A DNA stretch of 64,000 bases from Mermis nigrescens. Lineage: Eukaryota; Nematoda; Enoplea; Mermithida; Mermithidae. The stretch spans positions 512,001 to 576,000 of the forward strand of contig JAVLUZ010000172.1 of NCBI GenBank assembly GCA_036768485.1, read 5' to 3'. The first letter of the stretch is position 1. Every line of letters starts with the position of its first letter. A program made the translations under genes and the position numbers. Below are positions 43,901-54,209 of this stretch, piece by piece. A model generated the notes under the pieces. The model was not told the DNA's origin, ran no database searches, and saw only the letters and a list, made by a program, of their open reading frames with translations.

Positions 43901-46900
43901 AAGAGAAATTGAAGCACTCCTACAACAAACGATATTTTTCTATTCAGAAAAAATTTCCTGTCAAATCACACTATATGCTCTGAATTCATTGATTTTTATT
44001 TGCTTTCAGTTATTCAAAGGCTTGCAAAAACATAAAGCGTGAAATTGAGTTGTACCGCTCAGTTGACGAACCTGCAAAAATTGGTAAATTGACTGCTAGT
44101 TTGATACTCGTCGATTTAGCGAGAGACGATGTCGTCGAGGCTGAAAAAGATCTCACTGCTTCTTACAAGTATCATAAGTCACTAACAGATCTTCCAATTA
44201 GAAATGTCAGGCTCTGATCATATGTAGGTGCTCCGGGGTGGCGGAGTTCGATTCACCGCAGAATAGCTCCTGACCACATATGGGCGTGAAGGAGGTGGGG
44301 GGTTTGAGGGTATGCACGCTTGAGAACCAAAATACCCCCTCTAGAAACCACAGAATTCAATTTTTTGAAATTTTTTTGTTTTTTTTCGCAATTTTTTTGA
44401 TGCCAATGGATAGTGCTCGATGAGAAACGTTGAAAAATGGTGTTTCTCGCCATATCACAATTTTTAAGGCTATTTTTTGACATTTCAAAAATATTGCACC
44501 CTCTAGAATTTTGGTGCCGCCCACCTATGCTCCTGACCCCCGCAAAGTGGCCTGTGGCGCCCTCCCATAGAATTGTCGATAGTGTGCTCTTTTAAGTGTT
44601 TTTAACTACATATATTTTGGCTCAAAACCAGATTTTCTCTGTACAAGCCCCCTTCCCGTTGTGCATAAACAGAGATGGTCCTAAAAGTCTTTGTACAACA
44701 CTTTGTCTGTGTAAATTTAGGATAGGTACTATAATAAAATACAGTGGCGTTTTCTGCCAAGTAAAACAGGGTTTTCCGACCTTCGGTAGTGTTGTTTTGT
44801 CAATTTACGTTTCTGACAATGAAAAATACATAAAATTTTTGAAATGGCGCGAACAGCCGAAACCTTTGACAATTTAGCCGTTTATATGCACATTTTTCCC
44901 TTAAAGAGGCATACGTAGAATAGACAATCATTGTACATTGACGAAACGGTCCCGAAAATTTGTTGTTCATCAGGAAGAAGCTTTGCCAAATAAAAAAAAC
45001 CGCGCCGAAAACTGCCAAATTTTTGCGTTTCGCGCTATATTCTCGTTCAATTGACTTATCTGTTTCTAAATTTTTCACCCTTTTTTCTAGAAAGAACGAG
45101 CTCCATCTTAAACATCAAAAGACAGTTTTTTGACGTATACTCATGATTTTAGGCCTAAAAAATGCACTTCTAAAAATTTTTGGGGGGCCGGACTGCACCC
45201 CCTAAAATTCCTATATTGTGCATTTATGGCTTACCACATAAATAAACAAAACAGATTAGCAACAATTATACATAATATGTATAGGATATATATCATAAGT
45301 GATTTTTGATAGGCACTGTAAGAAATCTTGAACAAATGCGCCTTCCTCAGTATCTTACTCAAATGTTCTCTTCGTCGTTTTGCAGTTCGGATTTCATTGC
45401 TAATTTGACCCTAATTTCTACATTATACAGCAATTTTATCAAATTAAACGTTCCTAAGTAGATTTAATTTGTTCAAAAATTAAATCTGGATATTTAATCA
45501 CGGCTTTTCGTATGAATCAGACAAGTGCGAGTAATGCCTTACAGAGGCCATATATCAAACATGCACACGGTCAAAAGTTCTGGGAGGGGGTAAACTATCC
45601 TTAGCAGGGGGTAAATGATTAATTTTTATAGCTAATTATGGCGCAAAAATGATGAGTTTATATTGATTTTTTAGATATTTTGTCGTTCCTTACCCCCTCC
45701 CGTTACAACCCGTAAAAAAGCTTTAATTCGTTGTATTTTACTATTCTGGAATATTCGTGATTAAGTTTGCATGAAAGCAAATGATAAGAACAATGGAATG
45801 ACTTGGACTATCAAACATGGACAGGATAATGGACAAAAGTGTCTGAATGAACGAATGAATGGACAAAGTACAACTCAAAAAATACTTCAAATTTTACTGC
45901 TAGGCATTTTGGTCCGCAAATGGCCTGAGGGAAGTATGCCTTTTAAAAGTTGTGGTAGGGGGATAACCTCGTACTTCCCCCCCGGCCAGTGTTTTCTTTG
46001 TATTCGGCAGAGATTTTTCCCGATGTGCAAAGACTTTCCAGGACCGTCTTTGTACATGTACAAAGATTTTTGGGAAGACAAAGACTTTAAAAAGGTGTAA
46101 AATTCCGAAAAATTTTATGAGTAATTGTTTGTCCTATAAATCTGTAAAATGGCAGAACTTGCATTTAGAATGAAAAAATGTCAAATTTTTCGGCGCTTGC
46201 CGTTTTGAGACAATTTTTAGTTATTTTTGGCGTCAGAAACCCAGAAATTAGCTAATATACATTACCAAAGATCGAAAACCTTGTTTTACCACACTAAAAT
46301 CGCTACTGTACCATATTATAGTACCCAAAAAAGTTTTGTGTACAAAATGTACAAAGACATTTGGGGACCATCTTTGTACATGAACAATCGGACCTTGTAC
46401 AAAAAAAAACACTGCCCCGGCCCCCACCCAGTGTGCATGTGTGCCATATATGTTAAGTAAACTTAGGCTTGAAAACATTAATTTGTGCTGTGCTTATCGG
46501 GAAATGTACCTGAAAAGAAATGAAAATGTTTGAAACGGTCTTCAATAATGTACATTTTATTATTCAAAATTTTCTCGAAATATAAAAATTGGAGTCTAGA
46601 AATTGATTAAAGCTTAACATCAATTATCCGTTTTTTCTATTAGTTGCTCAGTATCTAATGCTAAACACATTTTATCGCATTCTAATCGATGCCGAATTTC
46701 AATGAATTTCATCGACAACAAGGCAATTCTAATAATCAGCTTTCGTTCTTGTTACTGAGATCAGCTCACTATTCTAATTATTTCGCGACCTATGAAACAA
46801 CTACTTACTTTTAAGTTCACGTGACTTGATAGAATATGCACCATAAAGCGCAAAGTTTAAGCCGGTCTGAATTATCTGTCAAGAATTTTTGTTGAACTAA

Positions 46901-47628
46901 AATGACCTTAAAAATTTGTGTAAACGTTAGTTTTGTACAAAACAACTTTGGTTCACAGTTTCTAGCATTTTTTGCAAAAAAGTTAACTTCCTTTTTTGAC
47001 CTTAATTTCAACTTTTCTTAACAAAATGTTTGTGCTTCTTCTGAAAATCTACAGACCACAAACGTTCCGTGCATGTCTAGTATCGACGACAATATTAGAA
47101 TTTCGCGATTAAATACGAGTACATCGTAAATTGGTTCGAAATAAATCGTCGATTAATGGGTTAGAATTTTCGAAGCAATCAGTTTATTTAAAGTTCAGAT
47201 TTTTTATAAGTAAACATTAAACAACGAAAAAGACTGAAAGAACGTTGTTTTGCCATTTCCAAAAATAAATATTCGTGAGTCCGGTAGCCGTAAAAAATTA
47301 CAACTTGTCTTGTTGCTACTTCTAATGATTTTTAGCGCTTAAATGAAAAAATTATTCATACGTGTCAAGAACTCACGAATGTAGATAATCTCGAGATAAT
47401 GTTATGGCTAAAAATAGCCTACAAATCATACAACCTGCTTGCAGGCTTAATCTGATACGATACTCCTATTTTTTCTTGAGCGTATATTTTTCATACAGAA
47501 TACGTGGATTTGTGGATACCGCAGATGCAACGATTTTAAGGCCATTGATTGATTCATACAGATCTGGCGATGAACAAAAGTTCCAGAATATATTAAACCA
47601 TCCTCATATGAAATCCAACGATAACGAG
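34926..47628 (+). CDS. Gamma-SNAP (soluble NSF attachment protein gamma), six exons
   Basis: Exons 34926-34981, 37011-37078, 38823-38925, 41455-41733, 44010-44168 and 47499-47628 join into exactly 265 codons in phase without a stop. The reading follows animal gamma-SNAP along its length: MLGNRLNEAEECVKKAEKH at the start, KWKPDYDSAAAEYDRA, CYKNAKKLDAALSTYLKSS, FHAAKGNEQAALIAKEVG, ARMYAESGSAETSAMALEK and LRPLIDSYRSGDEQKF. SNAPs are all-helical, TPR-like adaptors that recruit the ATPase NSF to SNARE complexes after membrane fusion, on the cytosolic face of membranes. The first methionine gives the same N-terminal length as the vertebrate protein, which supports this start. About 45 C-terminal residues expected for the family (312 in vertebrates) are not found. 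Introns carry a mariner fossil and several MITEs. Confidence 0.93.
35949..36197 (+). mobile_element. hM1 hAT-type MITE
   Basis: CATAGGTGGGCGGC to GCCCAGGTATG; flanks GTTGCATT and GTTGGATT (7 of 8). In intron 1 of gamma-SNAP. Confidence 0.88.
37011..37078 (+). CDS. Gamma-SNAP exon 2
   Basis: Acceptor ATGCTTCTAG, donor GCTG|GTCAGT. It encodes LRTSLTKWKPDYDSAAAEYD, the most conserved stretch of the family's N-terminal helix pair. Too short (68 bases) to appear as a long open frame. Confidence 0.93.
37137..37702 (+). mobile_element. hM6 element
   Basis: Starts CATACATGCACACGG and ends CAGTGTGCATATGTG. Flanks GTCTCTAA and GTCTCTTG agree at 6 of 8. It starts 58 bases after the donor of gamma-SNAP exon 2. 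The open frame 37287-37514 inside it is lysine-rich and without a recognisable domain. Confidence 0.75.
37703..38822. other. Intron 2 of gamma-SNAP, nothing recognised
   Basis: AT-rich; no repeats or frames assigned. Confidence 0.35.
38823..38925 (+). CDS. Gamma-SNAP exon 3
   Basis: Acceptor TATGTGTAG, donor GCCAA|GTAATT. It encodes VCYKNAKKLDAALSTYLKSS and on to GNAFHAA, matching the FKNAKQ and LFHAAK regions of the family. Confidence 0.92.
38988..40285 (-). mobile_element. Mariner transposon fossil, about 1.3 kb
   Basis: The ends CGAGAGGAGGTAG and CTACCCCCGTCG head long inverted repeats that share AGTTTTGCGAACT, and both borders carry TA, the mariner target. The length of 1298 bp is normal for mariner. 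The - strand holds decayed transposase. In intron 3 of gamma-SNAP. Confidence 0.88.
39170..40030 (-). pseudogene. Mariner transposase remnant
   Basis: Three blocks survive in order on the - strand. First SYATITRWVVRFKQGWGVLK (about 39955-40015) matches the first helix-turn-helix region. Then NRRIKLKKLEV and LGLTKICSEWVSELLKHEQV (39668-39856) match the second one and the linker. Last, about 39170-39360, LLFDGVHVQ and PPYLTVLAL stand where the family has its DNARPH and PPYSPDLAP motifs, with the catalytic DN(A) changed. Frames are broken between blocks, so it is inactive. Confidence 0.82.
40766..41150 (+). mobile_element. hM2 element
   Basis: Begins CAGACATAAACAGCATGG and carries TTTATGACGATGCTCTTTC and GAGTATATGGTGCGAAGC. 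The right end is indistinct. Confidence 0.65.
41200..41420 (-). mobile_element. hM3 element just upstream of gamma-SNAP exon 4
   Basis: Starts CATACATGTAACGACTCG and ends CATCCCCCTATG. It stops 34 bases before exon 4, so the element abuts the polypyrimidine tract. Confidence 0.68.
41455..41733 (+). CDS. Gamma-SNAP exon 4
   Basis: Acceptor TTTTTTTCGTTGAAG; the alternative AG two bases later would bring a stop, so 41455 is fixed by frame. Donor GAGAA|GTAGGT. It encodes ELMEQAARMYAESGSAETSA and FFENIDMEKAVEIYEKALNL, the centre of the TPR-like array. Confidence 0.94.
41975..42210 (-). mobile_element. hM3 element
   Basis: Starts CATACATATAATGGTTCG and ends GTCACGTGTATG. It matches hM3 throughout. 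In intron 4 of gamma-SNAP. Confidence 0.7.
42875..43250 (+). mobile_element. hM2 element
   Basis: Begins near AGACATGCACATCATTGG and carries the family's middle blocks (TTTTTTCGGCGTTTCTTAAG, AAAATGAGTATGC). The right border is approximate. Confidence 0.65.
43303..43711 (-). mobile_element. hM2 element, best-preserved long copy
   Basis: Starts CATACATGATCTTGCGGGG and ends CCCTGCTGTGCATGTCTG. AGTATCAT (43295-43302) and AGTATCAC (43712-43719) differ at one base. It defines the full length of about 409 bp. Confidence 0.85.
44010..44168 (+). CDS. Gamma-SNAP exon 5
   Basis: Acceptor TTTGCTTTCAG, donor TACAA|GTATCA. It encodes KNIKREIELYRSVDEPAKIG and SLILVDLARDDVVEAEKDL, matching the family's EIENYP and HRNDYVAAER region. 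Confidence 0.92.
44275..44529 (-). mobile_element. hM1 hAT-type MITE
   Basis: CACATATGGGCGTG to GCCGCCCACCTATG, with CTCCTGAC exactly repeated at 44267-44274 and 44530-44537. In intron 5 of gamma-SNAP, about 100 bases after exon 5. Confidence 0.92.
44630..45230. mobile_element. hM4 and hM2 fragments
   Basis: Positions 44640-45010 carry worn hM4 blocks (GATGGTCCTAAAAGTCTTTG, AAAATACAGTGGCG). Positions about 45060-45230 resemble the end of a reversed hM2 (AGAAAGAACGAGCTCC, CCTATATTGTGCATTTATG). Borders are not defined. Confidence 0.5.
45556..46443 (+). mobile_element. hM6 element interrupted by hM4
   Basis: Starts CAAACATGCACACGG and ends CAGTGTGCATGTGTG, with CCATATAT exactly repeated at 45548-45555 and 46444-46451. 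The inner 45988-46414 is hM4; without it the element is about 460 bp. Confidence 0.87.
45988..46414 (-). mobile_element. hM4 element nested in hM6
   Basis: Ends AGTGTTTTCTTTGTATTCGG and GTACAAAAAAAAACACTG. CCCCGGC(C) is found at both borders. Reverse orientation relative to 30792-31249. Confidence 0.82.
46452..47498. other. Intron 5 of gamma-SNAP, nothing further recognised
   Basis: No assignable repeat. The open frame 47404-47646 is intron read-through into exon 6. Confidence 0.35.
47499..47628 (+). CDS. Gamma-SNAP exon 6, last one found
   Basis: Acceptor TTTTTCATACAG, donor ACGAG|GTAGTA in phase 0. It encodes RGFVDTADATILRPLIDSYR and ends HMKSNDNE, corresponding to the family's YMDND just before the final conserved segment. 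Reading on through the donor gives only five residues and a stop, so a further exon is expected downstream. Confidence 0.88.
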
Positions 47629-48034
47629 GTAGTAATCCATATGTAGATTTTTATTTTTATTTAATTTAATTTTTCAAAATTTTTTAATTCACTTTTTAAC
47701 TATTATTTATTTGTTCGATTGCTCAGTTGCTTAACATTTGGTATAGTTAAGATGGCCAGATGTTTCGTTCATGCCTATGTGAGTGTTCTTCGCCGTATTT
47801 TTTATCTTCACTATAGTAAGTGTGTCAATGTTGAAGTAGTTTGTTTTGTTTTAAAGCATCTGTTTCTAACATATATACGTATAAGACCACATTATAAACT
47901 GCTTAAAATTTTTGACAAAGTGAGCGATGTTTTGCTTATAATTTTCGGTTAAAAATCAGAGAATGCTGATAAAAAAGTTTAGAAAGGATTTTCGAAATTA
48001 TGCCTTCTTTACTTGTCTGGATAAGGAGGTAAGA

Positions 48035-48235
48035 CATACATATAACAGGAGGATGGCGGATCCCCCTCTCGTCCCTTTATCCCTTGAAGTCAGAATATTT
48101 TTGACCCTCCCCCGTTTTTTTTTGGAAAAAATTGAATTCTTTGGCTGCTTTTGGCCAAAAATTGAAGGTCGTTTACCCCTTCCCCTCAAAATGGTCTGAA
48201 ACCCCCACCGAGAATTTTGAGCCATTACATGTATG
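48035..48235 (+). mobile_element. hM3 element
   Basis: Starts CATACATATAACAGG and ends CCATTACATGTATG. Flanks AGGTAAGA and AGCTAAAA agree at 6 of 8. Confidence 0.7.
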
Positions 48236-48487
48236 AGCTAAAATACTTACATTCTCTTTCATTAAACCTTGCGCATGGCACTAAACTTTAAATCAGTGTA
48301 AATCGACTACAAAAGTGGTTTAAATTAAAGCGACGACCTTGATTTTGCACACAATGAACATAACAAGAGACAAAAACAACTTCATTACGCCTAATAGTAT
48401 TATTGTAGCATAACTGGAAACCACTTTTGTAGCTACTGCATAGTTTTATAAGTACGCATTATCGTACTTAGATGCTAACACGTATTT

Positions 48488-48499
48488 ACACACACAGAC

Positions 48500-48564
<65 letters not shown>
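48488..48564. repeat. (CA)n microsatellite
   Basis: About 38 CA units with a few G interruptions at the left end. Confidence 0.95.
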
Positions 48565-48567
<3 letters not shown>

Positions 48568-48611
48568 TCGACTTAGTGAAACAGACTATCGATATGTATG
48601 TATATACCTAC

Positions 48612-49340
48612 TAGGGATGTGCCGGTTAACCGGAACCGGAACCGACTGGAACCGACCATTTTTTGGAACTGGAACCGGAACCGAGAACCGATTTTTGGAT
48701 TTTTCAAGATTGGAACCGGAACCGAGTTCTTGATTTTCTAAGAACCGGAACCGATCTTTTTTGGAGTCGGTTATCGGTTTTTAAAAATAGAGTTAAAAAT
48801 CGAACTTCATTAAATTTAGTGAAGACATGAAGCAGCGATTCAACCTTTTATTACCCAAAAGTTTACAGATTAAAATTGGACATTCTAAAAATATTCTACT
48901 GAGCCTAAAAAATATGAAAGAGTGAATAACGTATAAACATTACACTTATCAAATCAAATGAAAATACACCAATTTACGAATTCTAATAAGCAAAGAACAG
49001 TGGAAACATAGTGTTCAACTGAATGGAAGATTGTACAGACAAAGCCAGCCATGATATAATATTTTATTTGAGAAACACATAGATAATATTCATTGATTTA
49101 TATGTAAATTGTCAACTCGACGTAAAACTTGTTTAAACGTGCAGTTGCCAGATTGAAACGACTTCCTGAATAATTTATCTTCCGATTATATTGTCATATG
49201 TTCCCGTGAAGTCAGGCCATCAAGAGCGTACATACTTCAACACAGAAACCGAGAACCGGAACCGGAACCGACGGTTCTCTAGCTTGTTTTTCAAGAACCG
49301 GAACCGAATTTTTGAAAAACCTGGAACCGGAACATCCCTA
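48612..49340. mobile_element. 729-bp hAT element with GGAACC arrays
   Basis: Starts TAGGGATGTGCCGGTT and ends CCGGAACATCCCTA. ATACCTAC is exactly repeated at 48604-48611 and 49341-49348. Each end is followed by irregular arrays of GGAACCGGAACCGA units, likely transposase binding sites. The middle is AT-rich and without a transposase, so this is a non-autonomous hAT. Confidence 0.92.
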
Positions 49341-50375
49341 ATACCTACTTATTTTTGCTGAAACTAAGACACTTGATTTTTAACTAGTGCATTCCCTTCA
49401 CTGTGTGATGCATGCCTAGTTTTCACAATGAGTTAGGGATGCAAAGCTTAAATTGTAAAGGATGCTCTACAAGATTGTAAGTCTTATCAATTGCTACGCA
49501 TAATTTATTATAAAATTCAATCCATTTCATTCTTCGTTGGATACAATCTTATTGATCAGCAAGCGTGTTACTTGAAAGTCGCTCTTCGTGCTTGTCCGTC
49601 GCTGAATCGTTTTTGGATTTAAATGGAATAAAACAATTTGAAACGAGCTTGCGTTTTTTACTGCATTTATCATTTCAGAATTAGATTAATTTAAGAAATT
49701 GTAAGACTTTGGGACGCCGCATGACTGTTAATTTTAATATCATATTTCTTCATGGATATAACTTGACATGAAATGGCTGGCAGTACTAATTCGAAAATCT
49801 GTACTTCTACTATTAATATTTAACTCAAATTTAATAAAATGCTCCTTTCTCTTATTTAAATTTGGTTTATAATTTTGTATCCTTTTCGATGTAATTTTTG
49901 TAATATTATATTCTACGTATGTGTTGTCGTATTAAGTCTTTTTACCATATTACCCTTTAAGTAATTTTTCATTCTTTCTAAACTTTAAAGACATATCTCA
50001 AACATTTTACCTTTTTCTTGTTATTATTGTTTTATTTATCAAAACTCTTGCCACTTATTGAAATTTCTTCCTTACCGCTTTTTATCTCTTAATTTCAAAA
50101 TCAAAAAGTAAAACTGGTTGTTATCGAGAGGGTTTGCTGATTCCTCTTACGAATCGTTGTACTGCTACTGTAAATACTGCATTAAAATTGTGATCATAAA
50201 ACAGCAATGATTAAAAAAACTGCGTTTACAGCTGTTGCGACTAATAAAGAGACTAAAAGTCCCTTCAGCTGCCACGACAACCGTCGATGACGCAGGCAGT
50301 GGCAACAGAGAAGATGATTACACTGGGCTACTGTAGCGCTTTTGTTTCAATATCAATCGTTTCGCATTCGATATT
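49341..50375. other. Nothing recognised
   Basis: A missing last exon of gamma-SNAP could lie in or beyond this interval, but I see no convincing candidate. Confidence 0.35.
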
Positions 50376-50546
50376 CAGGCACCTATCTCTAATGGAATGG
50401 GGGGTTCGGACCCCCCTCTAATTCAGAATAATCGGAAAAATAGAACTTTTTAAAAGCTATTTTGTGCTATTTTTTGGCCTTTTTGGGCTTAGTCCCCCTA
50501 AAAATTGGTGTTGGTTCCCAAAATTGGACGGCCAGCTACGTGCCTG
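50376..50546. mobile_element. 171-bp hAT-type MITE
   Basis: Starts CAGGCACCTATCTCTAATGG and ends GGCCAGCTACGTGCCTG. TCGATATT is exactly repeated at 50368-50375 and 50547-50554. The only copy of its kind in the window. Confidence 0.88.
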
Positions 50547-50554
50547 TCGATATT

Positions 50555-51404
50555 CAGTCGCCAGTTTTATGTTCTGCTTTTTTTATAATAATTCCGAATG
50601 CAATAATTGAGAAATGATGTGACACTCAACGATGTGTTTGCAAGCTTAAAACGACAAGTCTACGATCATTTTCCTCCAGTACGAGCTGAACACTTATTTT
50701 TTTAATAACTTTTCTGTTTTCTAATGCGTATTAATTGTCGATTGGTATATATAATTTGATGAAAAATGTCGAGAATTCATCATGTATTTTAGTTTGGGTT
50801 TTGTGAGCCCTTTTCGGTCCTGTATTTCGGCTTCAACGTCGAATAAAGTAAAAATTACCGAAATAAGTTTAATGACTATTTTTTCTTGTATTTTCTTGTC
50901 GCAAATTCGCTGCGCTTTTATATCTTATTAGGTAATTTATTTCGCACTGCTTGTGTTGGGCTGCACTTGTTGTTTATTAATTTTCTACAAGAATGTTGTA
51001 TGTGTGGATTTCGTTTTGCGTCAATTTGTTCATGGTAATCGTATCGTTTCGATGTCTCGAATAAAATTTTATGTTTTATCTTTTTTGTTCTTATCATCTC
51101 AGTAACCCTGTCTTAAAGTTGCATTTAATTTAAATTTTCGACGCTCTTATATTGTCTTAGTGGCCTCTACGTTGTACTTTTTCCATTATATTCTCGAACA
51201 TGCAGAAAAGAATATGGGGACATTACACTAAAGGAAAGAGTGATATTCAAATCTGGAAGTTTGTTTTCTCACTTTTAATGCTCAAGATTTCAATTTGATG
51301 AAAAGCCAAATAGTGAATATCTGACTCAACAAATCGAAAATTAAAATCAACAAATTTGGATTTTAAAGTTCAAATTTGTACTTGGTTACTTTATATCTTA
51401 TGAA
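50555..51404. other. Nothing recognised
   Basis: AT-rich, no repeats or frames assigned. Confidence 0.35.
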
Positions 51405-51495
51405 AAAGAAGAATAAAGAAATTTTATTATTAATAAACCAATAGATGCAATTACGAATTAATAACGGGACGTGCGAGTAAATGGAATGACAAATC
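51405..51495 (-). mobile_element. 3'-end stub of retroelement family 2
   Basis: Matches the 3' untranslated end of 15440-18045 (AAGAAATTTTATTATTAATA, then GATGCAATTACGAATTAATA). Only the last ~90 bases are present, an extreme 5' truncation. Confidence 0.72.
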
Positions 51496-51611
51496 AAGGC
51501 TTGAACTTTGTCTATGCGACTTTTGACTGCGTGACCTGGATCCTATCTACATAGAAAGCACGGATCCTGCCTATAGGAACATTCATGACTAAAAAATTAA
51601 TTTGGTCATAT

Positions 51612-51950
51612 CTATACATGTTCAGCATTGGAATTCTGGTTTATCAGGCCCTAAAAATTCATAATGCCTGTTTTGGGCTGAAAACGATTGGTACGCGTCA
51701 GAGGCCCTGTTTTTTGACGTCTCGGACAATGCTCGTTCTTTCTAAAACAGAAAAAATTCGAAAAAATAGAGTAAATTATACAAAACAGACAAAAAATGTG
51801 TGTATGGCGCGAAGCGCCAAAATTTGAGACTTGAGCCAAAAAAATGAGCTAAAAACGCTTAAAAAGGCACAATTTTTGCGAAAAATCGACAATTCTGGAG
51901 GGGCTGCAGCTATTTTGTTGGTAGGCCGGTTCATATGTGTTCTTGGTGGA
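51612..51950 (+). mobile_element. hM2 element
   Basis: Carries CATGTTCAGCATTGGAATTC at the left and ATGGCGCGAAGCGCCA near 51803. It lies back-to-back with the reversed copy that follows. Confidence 0.65.
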
Positions 51951-52250
51951 TTTGACCCCCCAGAATGGCGACTAATTGTAAAAGTTGGTAGAAGGAGTAT
52001 GCACTTCTAAGCGTTTTTAGCTCATTTTTGGCTCAAAAAATCTCAAATTTTCGGCGCTTCGCGCCATATACACATTTCTTGACTTTTTTCGAAATTTTTT
52101 TTTGCGCCTTTATGTTGTAGAAAGAACGGGCATTGTCTGAAACGTCAAAACAGTGTTTCTGACGTGTACCTATCGTTTTTAACCCCAAAAGGCACTTTTT
52201 AGAAAATTTTTGAGCCTGAATCCCTGAATCCTCGCGCTGTACATGTATGG
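51940..52250 (-). mobile_element. hM2 element, reversed
   Basis: Carries CGGCGCTTCGCGCCA near 52051 and ends CTGTACATGTATG. With the preceding copy it forms an inverted pair. Confidence 0.6.
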
Positions 52251-52322
52251 GCCAATTGCCATTTTTTTTTGGGGGGGGGTTGTTGTTGTAATTGCCGTCA
52301 CATGTTGTCATCCATCGATCGA

Positions 52323-53522
52323 TCAAAGGTCTAGAGAGGCCACTACTAATTGTGGCCCTTTCCATAAGTCACTGACACGAGCTTGTGTTGGTCGGGATGG
52401 ACAGTTGAAGAGGTGTCGTGTATCTTCTGTTGCCGCCAAACAACGTGGGCAGGTGTCAGGTGTGAGGCCGCTGGAGTCGAGTTTGCTGCGCGTGGACGCC
52501 AGCATGTAACTGTAGCCACATCTAAGTTGGGCTAAGGTGGATCTTGTTTGGCGAGGTAGCAATTTCTCTTGTGGGGATATATTGGGAGGGTGTCGGTTTA
52601 TTAGTGGGTTGCGTTGAATGAAACGAAGGCGACAGGCCTGGATAGCATTCTGATGGAGCTTTTGCAGTTGTTGTTGCAGTGAAGCTGTTGAGGGTAAAGT
52701 TGTGAGGTGCCGTTTGACTCTGTCGTTCGAATACATTTTAAGTGTGTTTTTCAGCCGAAAGTTCCGTTGCCGCCGTGTAGGTGGTCCAGGACAACCAAAA
52801 AGTTGCCTGCACGGATGTTGGTCGTGTAGGCAAGATGCATAGAATTGGTCTGTCAAAAGTCGATTGTGGACTTGGACCGTCAGCATACGTGTTTCGCTGT
52901 GTAGATGGTCAATTGGCGACATTTGAAGGCAGCCAGTAATAGTTCTAAGTGCGGTGTTCTGGCAGATTTGGAGTTTGGCAAGATTTGAGGATGTTAGTGT
53001 TGGTGTCCAAACTGGTGCCGCATAATTAAGCACCGATCTACAGATCGCCTTATAAGTGAGGAGCAATGTTTCTTTGTTAGAGCCCCATGATCGGCCAGCT
53101 AAAGCTTTCATGATGTTGTTTCGTTTCTGAATACAAGATTTCAGAGCTTCAACGTGTTGTTTGAAACAAAGACTTGGGTCGAAGAGAACCCCAAGAATTT
53201 TAGGGTTCTTAACGGTTTGAAGTCGAGCATTATTAATAAAAATGTTTAGTTCCAGCGAGTGTTGGCGTGTCTCAGGAGTAAACAACGTACAAGTAGATTT
53301 TTCCGTCGAGATTGTGAGGTGGCGCTGCTGAAAAAATGAGGAAAAGTCTGTCAGATAGTTGTTCATGTTTGTTTCCATTGTTTTCACATTCGAGTCGCTG
53401 GTGAAGATGGTAATGTCGTCAGCGTATGATACGATATGAATGTGTGGTGGTGGCAATGGAAGCTCACGAATGTAAGCATTAAAAAGAGCTGGTGAGATCA
53501 CTGAACCTTGAGGCACACCCAT
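52323..53522 (-). CDS. Reverse transcriptase, catalytic core to C-terminus
   Basis: A 399-codon frame starts in RT block 4 (GVPQGSVISPALFNAYIREL), carries the catalytic YADD in VSYADDITIF, the thumb block LGVLFDPSLCFKQHVE, and TYKAICRSVLNYAAPVW. Near the end DTCPRCLAATEDTRHLFNC is a CX2C-H-C zinc-knuckle-like motif, common at the C-terminus of Jockey- and I-group proteins. It is not interrupted. It would copy the element RNA at a nicked target. The absence of stops over 1.2 kb suggests a fairly recent insertion. Confidence 0.88.
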   Translation of the reverse strand: MGVPQGSVISPALFNAYIRELPLPPPHIHIVSYADDITIFTSDSNVKTMETNMNNYLTDFSSFFQQRHLTISTEKSTCTLFTPETRQHSLELNIFINNARLQTVKNPKILGVLFDPSLCFKQHVEALKSCIQKRNNIMKALAGRSWGSNKETLLLTYKAICRSVLNYAAPVWTPTLTSSNLAKLQICQNTALRTITGCLQMSPIDHLHSETRMLTVQVHNRLLTDQFYASCLHDQHPCRQLFGCPGPPTRRQRNFRLKNTLKMYSNDRVKRHLTTLPSTASLQQQLQKLHQNAIQACRLRFIQRNPLINRHPPNISPQEKLLPRQTRSTLAQLRCGYSYMLASTRSKLDSSGLTPDTCPRCLAATEDTRHLFNCPSRPTQARVSDLWKGPQLVVASLDL

Positions 53523-53552
53523 TCTGGTGATGTCGTAATTTGACGATGAGTT

Positions 53553-54209
53553 TCAAAACTGACATTTGGCTTCTCTTCCGCGCAAATATGCCACCAGCCA
53601 GCGACAAGTCCAACCAGGCATCGTCGAGTCTGCCAAGATCTTGATTAACGTCGTGTGGTCAACTGAGTCAAATGCTTTACTGAGGTCTAGGGCTATAGCA
53701 ATAGTTCTCTTAGCTGGTTTAGGGCAGTTGAATCCTTGGCAGATTGCTGTGGACAAGTTAAGCAGGGCAGATGTAGTTGAGTGACGTGGTCGGAAACCAT
53801 GCTGATGAGCCGCAGGTGGAAGGTGTTCTACGATTATTGGAAGCAATAAGCGTTCCATAATCTTTGCTGCTGGGCATAGGATTGAGATGGGGCGGTAAGA
53901 GGAGGCTGTGTTTGGTTCTTTGCCTGGTTTGGGAAGTGCGATGATGGTGGAGCGTTTCCAAATAACAGGTAAAGTAGCCGTTCATGCAGATAGGTTCAAT
54001 AAGTCAGTCAACGTTTGGAGGCCACAGGGGCCCAAATGCTTCAAGAATGGCATGGCAATGCCATCTGGACCAAAAGCTCTTGAGTTTTTGGCTGAGGTGA
54101 TAGCTAATTTCACCTCGTTGATGGTGAAGAGCACTTGTTGTAATTGTTTGCTATGTACATGTGTGGGGGGATGGTGGTCAAACCCGTCCAAACTACATCC
54201 CAAGTACAC
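53553..54209 (-). pseudogene. N-terminal RT part, frameshifted
   Basis: Positions 53982-54209 give INEVKLAITSAKNSRAFGPD GIAMPF-type RT block 0/1. Positions 53758-53985 are shifted but contain the next block in another frame. Positions 53553-53858 give HGFRPRHSTTSALLNLS and IALDLSKAFDSVDHTTLIK with the first catalytic aspartate. Two or three small frameshifts separate these from each other and from the main frame, so the copy is not functional as it stands. Confidence 0.82.
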
